Shown in pieces: positions 11,466-21,590 of a stretch of 64,000 bases of DNA (the first letter of the stretch is position 1; each line of letters opens with the position of its first letter). The notes beneath the pieces are model-generated. The model searched no databases and was not told the origin of the DNA. It was given only the letters and a program-made list of their open reading frames with translations. Location of the stretch: the NCBI GenBank assembly GCA_020746105.1, contig CM036628.1, positions 134,001 through 198,000 of the forward strand, read 5' to 3'. Source of the stretch: Trogon surrucura (Eukaryota; Chordata; Aves; Trogoniformes; Trogonidae). Position numbers and translations under genes: made by a program.

Positions 11466-14400
11466 AAATCACACAGAACGTTAGAGGTTGGAAGGCACCT
11501 CAAAGATCATCTAGTCCAACCCCCCTGCCAGAGCAGGATCACCTACAGCAGAGCGCACAGGAACGTGTCCAGGTGGGTTTTGAATGTCTCCAGAGAAAGA
11601 GACTCCACAACCTCCCTGGGCAGCCTGTGCCAGTGCTCTGTCACCCTCACAGTGAAAAAGTTTTTCCTCATATTTTTGTGGAACCTCCTGTGTTCCAGCT
11701 TCCACCCATTGCCCCTTGTCCTGTCAGTGGACGCCGCTGAAGAGAGTCTGGCTCCGTCCTCCTGACACTCCCCCTTGACATATTTATAAACATTAATGAG
11801 GTCACCCCTCAGCCTCCTCTTCTCCAAGCTAAAGAGACCCAGCTCCTTCAGCCTTTCCTCATCAGGGAGATGCTCCACTCCCTTAATCATCTTTGTGGCT
11901 CTGCGCTGGGCTCGCTCAAGCAGCTCCCTGTCCTTCTTGAGCTGAGGGGCCCAGAACTGGACACAATATTCCAGATGCGGCCTCACCAGGGCAGAGTAGA
12001 GGGGCAGGAGGACCTCTCTTGACCTACTTGGTACTCCCCTTCTAATACACCCCAGGATGCCATTGGCCTTCTTGGCCACGGGGGCACATTGCTGGCGCAT
12101 GGCCATCTTGCTGTCCACTAAAACCCCCAGGTCCCATTCCCCTGCGCTGCTCTCCAGCAGGGCAGTCCCCAACCTATATTGGCACATGGGGTTATTCTTT
12201 CCCAAGTGCAAAACTCTACACTTACCCTTGTTGAACTTCATAAGATTTCTCCCCGTCCAGCCCTCCAGCCTGTCCAGGTCTCTCCGAATGGCTGCACAGC
12301 CTTCTGGTGTGTCAACCACTCCTCCCAATTTTGTATCATCAGCAAACTTGGTGACAACACTCTCTAATCCCTCGTCCAGGTCATTGATAAATATATTAAA
12401 TAGCACCAGCCCGAGCACTGACCCCTGAGGGACCCCACTAGACACAGGCATCCAGCCAGACTCTGCCCCATTGACCACAACTCTCTGGCTTCCTCCCTTC
12501 AACCAGTTCCTGACCCACGTCACTACTTGGTCATCCAGACCACACTTCCTCAGTTGACCTATGAAGATGCTGTGGGAGACGGTGTCAAAGGCCTTGCTGA
12601 TATCCAGATTAATCACATCCACTGCACAGCCACCATCTGTCCACCTGGTTATGTCCTCATAAAAGGCTCTCAGGTTGGTCAAACATGACTTCCCCTTGGC
12701 AAAGCCATGCTGACTGCTCCTAATAACCTTCTTATCCTTGATATGCCTAGAGACAGCATCGAAGATAAGATGTTCCATCACCTTTCCAGGGATGGAGGTG
12801 AGGCTGACCGGTCTGTAGTTACCCAGGTCATCCTTCCTGCCCTTCTTATAGACTGGAGTGACATTCGCTTTCTTCCAGTCTTCAGGCACCTCACCTGTTA
12901 CCCACGACTTACCAAAGATGATGGAGAGTGGCCTAGCAATGACTCCCGCCAGCTCCCTCAGCACCCGTGGGTGCATCCCATCAGGGCCCATGGATTTATG
13001 ATTGTTTATATGTTCAAATTGATCCTTAACCCACTCCTTATCAGCCAGGGCAAACTCCTCCTTTATCATGACTTCCTCTGGGGCCTCAGGGGACTGAGGC
13101 TCCTGAGGACGGCCTCCAACAGTGTAGACAGAGGCAAAGAAGGCATTCAGCAACTCTGCCTTCTTTCTGTCCTCTGTCTCCAGGACACCCACCTCATTCA
13201 ACAGAGGGCCTACATTGCCTCTAGTGTTAGTTTTGTCAGCAATGTATTTGAAGAAGCCCTTTCTGTTGTCTTTGACCTCCCTTGCAAGTTTTAACTCCAA
13301 GGAGGCCTTAGCTTTTCTGATTGCCTCCCTACACTCCCTGACAGCTGTCCTGTACCCCACCCAAGTGGCCAGCCCTTCCTTCCACAATTTATATACCCTC
13401 CCCTTCCACCTGAGTCTGCCGAGCAGATCCCTGGTTAACCAAGCAGGTCTCCTGGATCTCTTTCTTGATTTCCTACCTGATGGGATGCACTGATCCTGAG
13501 CCTCGAAGAAGTGGTCTTCGAATGCCAACCAACTCTCTTGGGCCCCTTTACCTTTCAGCACCCTGTCCCAAGGGGTTTCCCCCAGCAATTGCTTGAAGAG
13601 GCCAAAGTTGGCCCTTCTGAAGTCCAGAGTTGCGATCCTGTTCTGTTTTTAGCGCACAAGATCCTGAACTCCACTATCTCACAGTTGCTGCAGCCAAGAT
13701 TACCTTCAACCTTCACTGCTTCAACCAGACCTTCCTTGTTGGTGAACACAAGGTCCAGCAGTGCTCCTCTCCTGGTTGGCTCATCCACCATCTGCATCTA
13801 AAAGTTATCATTGATGCACTGGAGGAACCTCCTGGACTGAGGATGGCTGGCTGTGTGGGACTTCCAGCAAACATCTGGGTAGTTGAAATCCCCCATGAGA
13901 ACCAGGGCCTGGGATTAAGAGGCTGCTGTCAGCTGCCTGTAAAAGGCCTCATCAACTTCCTCCTCCTGATCAGGTGGTCTGTAGTAGACACCCACCACCG
14001 TATCACCTAAGCTAGCCTGCCCCTTAATTCTTACCCACAAACTCTCTACTTACTCCTCATCTGCCCCTGGATGGATCTCAATACACTCCAGTTGCTCTCT
14101 CATGTAAAGAGCAACTCTCCCACCTCGCCTCATCGGCCTGTCTTTCCTAAAAGGAGCATAGCCATCAAGGCCCACATTCCAGTTATGGGAGCTGTCCCAC
14201 CACGTCTCTGTAATTGCAATGAGATCATAGTTCTCCAGCTGCACATAGACTTCTAATTCTCCCTGCTTATTCCCCATGCTTCTTGCATTGGTATACAGAC
14301 ACTTAGATTTAATGGAGCATCTGTTACCGTTGCTTGTGCCTTTTACACCTAACCCTGGGATACTTCCCCTTGGCTCATGTGTAGTGACTTGGGTTTTATC

Positions 14401-14600
14401 CCCTTCCCCCTTCCAACTTAGTTTAAAGCCCTATCTATTAATCCCACAAACTCTCCAGCAAGTATTCTCCTCCCTCTCTTAGACAGCTCTACACCATCTA
14501 TATCTCTCATGCCCAAGCCTTGAGCTTCTTGCTCTCACCCTTCCTGCCTCTCTTCATGCAACCTCCCCTGCTCAGCAAGGAGGACCCCAGGGCAGGGGTT
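11466..14600 (-). mobile_element. CR1 LINE retrotransposon, 5'-truncated, minus strand
   Basis: The plus-strand left edge (cacagaacgttagaggttgg, then a run ending in tctagtccaaccc) is the reverse complement of a standard avian CR1 3' end. Reading leftwards on the minus strand gives CR1 ORF2: endonuclease remnants (about 14520-13555), then a long reverse-transcriptase frame (13588-11543). The 5' boundary is approximate. No obvious target-site duplication is seen, as is usual for CR1. The element sits between the convergent 3' ends of the kinase gene and CCNB3, immediately beyond the CCNB3 poly(A) signal. Confidence 0.93.
11543..14277 (-). pseudogene. CR1 ORF2 (endonuclease and reverse transcriptase), broken in the endonuclease part
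   Basis: A 681-codon frame runs from 13588 to 11543 and includes the RT hallmarks GVPQGSVLG and FADDTKLGG (the FADD box holds the catalytic aspartates), followed by the CR1 C-terminal region. The upstream endonuclease is in pieces: 14277-14050 carries the conserved ITETWWD segment and ends at a TAA, and 13797-13555 carries a further endonuclease part in another frame. At least one stop and one frameshift therefore separate endonuclease from RT, so this copy cannot make a complete ORF2 protein. The long undamaged RT frame indicates a relatively young insertion. Confidence 0.9.
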
Positions 14601-14674
14601 CAGCACAATCTCCACTGCTATACCTTAACCCTTGTCCCAGCAGTCACCACCTGCACATAGGACAAACACAACAT

Positions 14675-14680
14675 TTTATT
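14675..14680 (-). terminator. Poly(A) signal of CCNB3
   Basis: TTTATT on the plus strand is AATAAA on the minus strand, about 120 bases beyond the CCNB3 stop codon. It gives a short 3' UTR that ends just before the CR1 insertion. Confidence 0.65.
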
Positions 14681-14796
14681 GACAACTCTACATGACTTTT
14701 TTTTTTTCCCCCTTCAGTTAAAATTGTTATTTATGTACATGGAGCTCCCCTGCCAGAGAGCAGTCATCTATTTACAGGCTATTTACAGAACCAGGG

Positions 14797-17700
14797 CTAG
14801 CAGCTCTTCAATTTCTCCTCCAGCTTGAGCATGTCCATAGGAGTGACTTTGGCAACCTCAAAAAAGACCCTGGAAGGAATGATGTTGGCTTAGACCTCAA
14901 CCACAGCCCTGACACCCAGCCACCAAAAGCCCTGCAGCACCCAAAGGTGCATGCTGGTGGTGCCACTCTCTGGGTTGGGAGGGGTGGGCATCAGGCACGA
15001 GGCAGAGCCCCAGGACGCTCACCTGTGTGAATACTTGGTGCGCACAGCCTTCAGCTTGTCATGGGGCTGGTACGTGAGCAGGAAGTTCAGCCTCTTCACC
15101 AGGGGGTGGAGGTCCTGGGAGCAGTATCCACTGTAGTACTCCAGCGTGGGGGTCTGCAAAGGGACAGTGGGGCTGGCCTGGGTCCTCTTGGTGACAGTAC
15201 AGCCGTCTTCCCTTCTTCAGTCCCCCCAAATCTGAGCATAGCCCCACAGCATCACCCCTGCACAGTGGTCCATTAACTCCTGCACCCCTAGGGTGCCTGG
15301 AGGGGGACCACAGGTTGGGCAGACACTTACCCAGCCACCAAGGTTCTTCATGGTGAGTGCCAGCAGCAGGCAACTGGCAGCCAGCTTCGAGGGGCTCTCC
15401 CGGGCGTAGTCATACTCCTGTAGGGTCATCTCGCAGAGGAAGCGGGCCAGCGTCAGTGTCTCCATGGTGGCACGGGCGCACTACAGCCAGGCAGGCAGGG
15501 AAGGGCTCAGACTTTTGCCCAAGTCTGCTGTCCTCCCCCTGCAACCTTTTTGGGATCTAGATTGCCGTCTCTGGGGCACAGGACACGGACTCCCACACCC
15601 CCAGCTCGTCACAGACAAGTATCTTCTCCCCCGTTTGAGGGCCCTGGTCAAGACCTCCTTGCTCCCAGCTGGGAGCCCAGGACCCGGGGGACACGAGTCA
15701 CCACCCCAGGGGTGCCCAGAGGCACCCTGACACCAAGCTGCCCTGCTCCACACACCTTGGCAAAGCGTCGCAGGAACCGGTAGGGAATGGGGATGTTGAT
15801 TTCAAACTTGAGGGTGCTGAGGATACTCATTTCCATAGCAATGAGCTCTTCCCGCTTGTAGGCATCATCGCAGATATAGAGGAAGTCATCCACACACGGT
15901 GGGCACCGCTCCTGCCGGGGGACAACTGCTCAGCACCCTAATGAGGGCAATGCTCAGGAAATCTGAGGTTACAGAGCCTCAGTTTGCAGGCTCTGTAAGA
16001 GCTTATGCCCTGCAAGACCCCAAAATAACTGTTACAATATCCAGTGGCATAACACCCCAACAGGTCTCAGGAGAGTTGCCTCACCCCATGGTGACCTGGC
16101 CTTTTCCAATAAACCATGGGGACCAGAGAGGCACAGCTCCCTTGGCCCCAGCACCCCAAGACAGTACATGAGGAGTCACCTCAAATTTGGAAGCGATGAG
16201 GATGGCGGTGGAGCCGATGAGCTGCAGCTTGTCCCTCATGCTCACCACCTCCACTAAGTAGTGGTCCACGAGCTTCACAGCCAAGTACAGTGTCTCATGG
16301 TTCAGCTCAAAGTTCTCCTGCAAGGATGTGGGCAGGGGGGCAGGAGGGGGTGTCAGGCAGAAGCCAGGCTCACCTGCCTCCCCTACCTCAGTTCCCTCAC
16401 AGGGGCCAGAGATATGCAGAGAGACAGGTTTGCAGGGAGGGATGCAGGTTCATTACCCTGGGGAAGGGGGAAATCAGCTTTGCCCTGGGGACACTTGCAG
16501 GAGCCTCTGTCACCATACTGAGGTCCCCCACACAAAAGGATGGGGGTTGCTTAGCAGAAGGCCATGTCTCCTCCTCACATCCACTTACCTGCACCTCCAC
16601 CATCCAGTCCACCAAGATGGCACGCATGTCCCTGCTAATGTCTGGCTGCTTGTCCATGTAGTCAGGAAGCATGAATTTTTCCTGTCAAGGTACCAGCAGT
16701 CAGGGCCTCACGGGACACCGCCATCCCCAAACAAGACTCCTCCCATTCCATGCAGGGCCCCGCCAGGTGCTCAGAGCCTCTGGGCAGAGGGTGGTCCTGC
16801 CTACATGGTCACCCCTTCTCTTGACAGGGCTGGCCCCAGACCCAGGCATCGCCCACCTCTCTTTCCCTCATGTATTCGAAGATATCCTTGGCGTACTCTG
16901 CATTGGCATAGGGGTCACCCAGCTGCTCCTTGTCTATGTCTTCCACTACTGGTACCTGGTGGGATGAAGGAGGCAGCACTAAGGGGTGGTCTCTCTCGAG
17001 CTTTCTGGTCACCCCTTCAGCAGGGCTGCTGCACTTTGGCACCCCCTTTCCCCATCCTCCCCCCTCCATCACCCTGCCCTCTACTTGGAGGGCTTCAGTA
17101 CCTGCACAGGCACTGGCTCCTCTGGCACAGGATCCTCCTTAGGTTCTGTGGGAGCTTCTGTTGGGGGAGCTTTCTTCATTGACCTGTACAAGACAAGAGC
17201 ATAAATCATTGCTGGGGAGAAGGCCACGTCTCCTGGCTGAAAGCTGTTCTCCAGAGCAACCTGCTGCTTCAAGAAGGGGCTAAAGCAGCCCTAAAATATT
17301 TCTACAGAGAGTCTTAGAACCACTAAGATTGGAAAAGACCTTTAAGATCACAAAGTCCAACCATAAATCTAACACTGTCAAATCCACCACTAAATTACGT
17401 CCCTTAAGTGCCACATCTGCATGTCTTTTAAATACCTCCAGGGATGGGCAGTCTGTTGCAATGCTTCACAATCCTTTCAGTAAAGGGATTCTTCCTAATA
17501 TCCAATCGAAACCTCCCCTAGCACAGCTTGAAGCCATTTTATCTACTGTCTGTCCTCCCCATCTGGCTCATGGTCTCCATCCCCCAAAGACAGCCCCCAC
17601 CCCTGCTTGTTCTTCCCCAAGGGACAGGCTTGCAGGTACTGGCCCCGCACAAGCCCTCCAGTCCCTGCTCCCATCTCCCCTGGCTACTCACTTTTTCAAG

Positions 17701-18227
17701 TTGATCTCATTGTTCTTGGCCACCCCCAGGGAGGTGTGGGCTCTCTGTGCTTTGTGTGGTGCCACTTTCACAGCCTCCTTCTTCCCTGCTGCCACCTGGT
17801 TCTTGTGTGCCTGTTTGAGTCAGAACGGGGTATACAGAGGAACACACAGGGGTAAGTGAGCTTTGCCTTGCAGGGACACCCGCTGCCCTGCGTGCTGGAG
17901 GGGATACCCAGCTCCATTCCCATGGGGTGCTCACAGGGCACCAAAGCCCCTATCCCCACAGAAGTACTCACGTTCGTGATGTCCCCAAACGCTGACCTCT
18001 TCTTGGGCCCACCCTGGGGTGAGGATGGAGACCTCTTGGCCTGACAGCTCTCCTCCTGCAATAGAAGTTGTTGGAAGATGGGCCCCATCTGTCCTGCAGA
18101 AGCCCCCCCACTCCTTGCCCGGCTCAGGACTCACCTTCTCAGGGTTGACATTCTCTGTAGCGGGGCCCACCTTGCCTGCCCGGGGCTGCTTGGTGCTCAG
18201 CATCTTGGCATTGTGTGGCAACGGCAT
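14797..18227 (-). CDS. CCNB3: Cyclin B3
   Basis: Mitotic/meiotic B-type cyclin that activates CDK1 or CDK2 in the nucleus. Minus-strand coding exons: 18227-18135, 18055-17972, 17810-17692, 17183-17102, 16955-16857, 16681-16589, 16317-16180, 15911-15756, 15480-15331, 15153-15023 and 14869-14797. They sum to 406 codons (405 aa), close to the 403 aa I recall for chicken cyclin B3 and far shorter than the expanded mammalian protein. Residues 51-59, RSAFGDITN, form the destruction box for APC/C-mediated degradation. The N-terminal cyclin box holds MRAILVDW (178-185), followed by the C-terminal cyclin fold. The ATG at 18227 opens the second exon; a 5' UTR exon ends at the donor 18682. Convergent with the DGK gene, the same neighbour as on human Xp11.22. 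Identification is secure. Confidence 0.96.
17300..17525 (-). mobile_element. CR1 LINE 3' fragment in a CCNB3 intron
   Basis: The plus strand reads like a decayed CR1 3' end in reverse (gattggaaaagacctttaag, then tccaaccataaatctaacac), followed by the typical downstream CR1 text about a congregated set of failing bases. It lies between CCNB3 exons 17183-17102 and 17810-17692, in the same direction as the host gene. It is clearly older than the 11466-14600 copy. Confidence 0.85.
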
Positions 18228-18720
18228 CCTCTCCCTTGGCCTCTGCAAGCAGGCTGGGGGCAGAGCAGGGCTTGATGCAGACAGCTGCCTGCCTGCCAGG
18301 GACACCCCCGCGGCGGGGGCAGAGCCAGGGGGCGCCCGTCCCTCCGGGGAGCAGGGCGGGGGGACAGGCCCAAGCATGGCGGGCAGGCGCCCCGGGGGGG
18401 TGCGGGGAAGGGCTGGTGCGCTCCTCCCGGGTGGAGGGAGGACGCGGAGCCCCAGGACCGCACCAAACCCGCGGTGCTGGGAGCAGGGGCCGTTCCCAGC
18501 CCCCCACGTCCCCGGAAAAAGCGTGAGGGCTCCCGCTCCCCTTCCCCGCCGGCCCCCGGCAGCAGTGGGGGGGCTCAGCAGCACCTCCACCCCTTCCCTC
18601 CCCCGGGGGAAGCATACCTAGGATGGGGTACAGCGACCCTGCTAGGGAAGGACGCCACCAACCCCGCAGGACCGCACTCACCTGCGCCCCGTCCAGCAGC
18701 CGGCTCTTTTGAAAGTAGCA
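18228..18720 (-). other. CCNB3 5' UTR: untranslated first exon and intron
   Basis: The coding exon continues upstream of the ATG to the acceptor at 18242/18243. A donor (cgcag followed by gtgagt on the minus strand) at 18682/18681 marks the end of an untranslated first exon running to about 18720. The GC-rich intron between them is part of the CpG island. The transcription start is inferred, not mapped. Confidence 0.6.
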
Positions 18721-19220
18721 GTTCGGCAGCGGCCAGCCAGCACTGGCTGAGCCTCGCCCAATCAGGACGCGAGGCGGAGCTAGTCAGAGGCCAATCGGAG
18801 AGCGGGTAGGAATGTGGTTGCTAAGGGGCAGGGCGGCAGGGTTTAAAATTCAGCTCCGCCGGCCAATGGGCGGGCTGGCTCGTCGCCCAGGCGGGCGGTG
18901 ATTGGCCGAGCAGTCTGCCGTTTAGACCCGTCCCGCGGGGGCCCGTGGTGAGGGTGTTATGGCGGCCCATGGGGCAGGCGTGCGGCCTCTAGGGAAGCGG
19001 CCGCCGGCCCCCGTGCGACCGGAGCTCCAGGGGAGCAGCACCGGCGCACCCGCCCTTCAGGGGGCCTGGAACGACCTCCACAGGCCTCTGGGCCCTGCGA
19101 AGGGCGCACGGCGGCCTGCTGCCTACGCCTGCGGCCACGCCGGGGGCGGCCCCTCTCACCCCGCCACCGGGGCTGCCCTTTCCCGGGGCGGGGGCCGCTC
19201 TTTTGGGGGGCAGGGTGTAC
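18290..19220. other. CpG island at the CCNB3 promoter
   Basis: A dense run of CG dinucleotides and G/C homopolymers starts inside CCNB3 intron 1 and continues about 500 bases upstream of the presumed start site, typical of a constitutively unmethylated vertebrate promoter. Confidence 0.75.
18721..18905 (-). promoter_or_regulatory. CCNB3 promoter with four CCAAT boxes and a CHR-like element
   Basis: CCAAT occurs on the plus strand at 18758-18762, 18791-18795 and 18863-18867, and on the minus strand at 18901-18905 (ATTGG in plus reading). The first two are spaced 33 bases apart. TTTAAA at 18842-18847 resembles the cell-cycle homology region bound by DREAM/MuvB. Multiple NF-Y sites at about three helical turns plus a CHR are the known architecture of G2/M genes such as CCNB1 and CCNB2. 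There is no clear TATA box at the expected place. Confidence 0.6.
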
Positions 19221-19269
19221 CCTGGGCTGGCCAGGCGGCTCCTGTGGCCCAGTGTCGAGATCGAGTGGT

Positions 19270-20880
19270 TTAGATGGCTTAAGGAAGGCTGTCAGAGGTA
19301 ACAGAAAACGTGGGTTTAATGTGATGTTGTAAAAGCGCGGTTTGGTGAAGCTGAGTGGCGAGGATCGCCCTGTTACTGGGCTGCGGGATCACTTGAACCG
19401 TGATTTGAAGCCACCAAGGCAGAGGCAAGAGTTACCAAGACAAATTCAGAGTTACCAGGGCACAAATCAGAGCCGGCATCCCAGGGGCAGATGTGCTGTG
19501 TCAGCTGCTTACTGAAGGTCTGCCGTTGGTGAGAGGTCTCTGCCTCGAGAGGGGGATGTGCTGGGGCCCCGTGTGCTCCAGCCCAAAGTACGGCAGGTGT
19601 GTACTTGCCAGACTGAGCTGGGACACATCCCACCGCAGGTGGAAACACGGTGCATCGGCTTGTGGGATAAGATCCTTGGCCAAAAACCCCCACCCAAGTC
19701 TGCCTGTGGCTCTGCGGGGGCTCAGGCAAGCTGCCTGGTCAGGATGGGTCTGTGTCTGCCCAGCCTGCCCCAGCCCAGCACGGGGAAGCCAGCTCTTCCA
19801 GTCCCCACAGTGCTGCCATGCTGGCACTCCTGCAGAGGCTCTCGGGAAGCCCGGCCCCACTGCAGGGGCTAAGGCTTGTGCCACACGTGCTGAAATCCCA
19901 CCTGGATATTTGGGGGCTACTAGAGGAGAGACGGGGGAGCAAGAAGTGGACCGTGTAAGGTGAATACTGTGGGTCTGCACCAGAGGCTGTACCAGCTGTC
20001 CTAGCATGGAGCCAAGTCTGTGGTCTCAGTCCTGCCCATCATCTAAGGATGCTGAGGGCTGGTTTCAGGTGAGAGGCTCCCAAACTCTACTTGGGCTTTG
20101 GCATCCCTCAGCAAGCCCCTAAATGAGGCAGGACAGCAGTCCTTGCCCCTCCTCATTGGAGGAGGAGCTCAAGGCTGCTGCATTGCTGTGGCAGTCGACA
20201 GCGCACCTGGAGAGCATCCTTTGCCAAGCACAGTGTGGCTCTGGCCACAGAGACGGGGCTGGTGCCTCCCTGGCCCCCAGCCGGCCACCAACACCAGCAG
20301 CTGAGTTAAGGGGTGCACTGATGTCTCCCACAGCCCTCTCTTGCTGCACCCAGCTCAGGCACTATGTGTAGGGTGGCAGATGGGAGAACAGACCCTGCTA
20401 TGTGGTAGTGCAAGAGCACTGGTGCCTGGAGCATCCCAGTTGATGCTTCTGTCCAGCCGCTTCCCAATGCACTACAGAACCTGCGCTGCCTTTTGGAGCT
20501 GCAGCAGCCCCCAGGCCCAGCCCAGTTCCCTGGCACCACAGGGCTGCTGAGAAGCCCCTCTGCAAAGCATCCGGGGATGTTGGCTCCAAGGCTGCTTCCC
20601 AGACAGAAAGCTTCAGGCTCAAGAGAAGGAGCAAGGGCAGGGAAGCATCGTTCATGGGATCCACATGGACTGCTTTCCCTCCCTTCCATTCCCTAGGATG
20701 AAACTTCATCCTTTCCCATGCTAAAACAGGCCAAACTTGTTGTTCCCCATGTCCCAGTGCCAGAAACTCCAATGGGAGGAGAGGAGCTAGTCTGCACATG
20801 GAGGGCTGAGCTTTGCCGCTTCCTTCTTCCTGCCTTTTCATTGTTAACGGCAGAGGTCAGGGAAGGACATTGTGCCTATG
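19270..20880. other. Intergenic DNA between CCNB3 and the EVA1C-like gene
   Basis: No exon-like frame with recognisable similarity, no repeat family and no RNA gene was seen. Short open frames here are compositional. Confidence 0.6.
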
Positions 20881-20890
20881 AGCTGCTGCA

Positions 20891-20896
20891 TTTATT
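20891..20896 (-). terminator. Candidate poly(A) signal of the EVA1C-like gene
   Basis: Plus-strand TTTATT reads AATAAA on the minus strand, about 700 bases beyond the stop codon at 21591. It is the first good signal I see downstream. Confidence 0.5.
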
Positions 20897-21590
20897 TACT
20901 GGAAAAAAACCCAGCAAGTTAATCCCACAGATCTCCAGCCTGTGGGGAAAGCGTGAAGGAAAGCACAGAGTGTTGCAAGGTGACAGAGCTCCCGAATGCC
21001 CGCAGGGAGGTGAGGACCAGTGCTGTGCCAAGCTGCCAGCTGCCCCGGCTCCCCCAGGAATGCCAGGGCTGAAAGGCAGTTGTGCAACAGGGCTGTGCTG
21101 GGGGATACTCTCCCACCTGCTCCTCTGCACCCTCCCCACATCCTGGCCATTTCTGCATCTCTGCTGCCATCATGCTGCCCGAGTGCTGGGGATGTTTGCA
21201 GCACCAGGGGTGGAAGCCAGCACCCAAGAAGAAACAAGAACAAACAGCCTGGAAAGGCTCAGGGTGGGCTCGGCATGGCTGAGCAAGGTTAAGTGCTAGA
21301 ACCAGTCAACACAAGCCGAGAATGGGGAGATTAGCTTAGGGTTAGCAGTGTGTTTGTGACAAAGGAGCCAGAGGCTCCACAAGCCATCCCGCAGCCCCTC
21401 ATCGCACCCAGGGACCACATCTTACCCCCAGGTTAGAGGTTTCCAGGCTGGTGGAGCAGTGAGTTGGTGGCCACACTGGGGCTGCCATGGCCCTGCTGCC
21501 ACTCAGGATGCCTGCTCACCCCAAGGAGCCCAAACTCTTGTTTCTCTTGGAGCCTGCACCCCGCACTGCTCTCCAGACATTTTACTGCAG

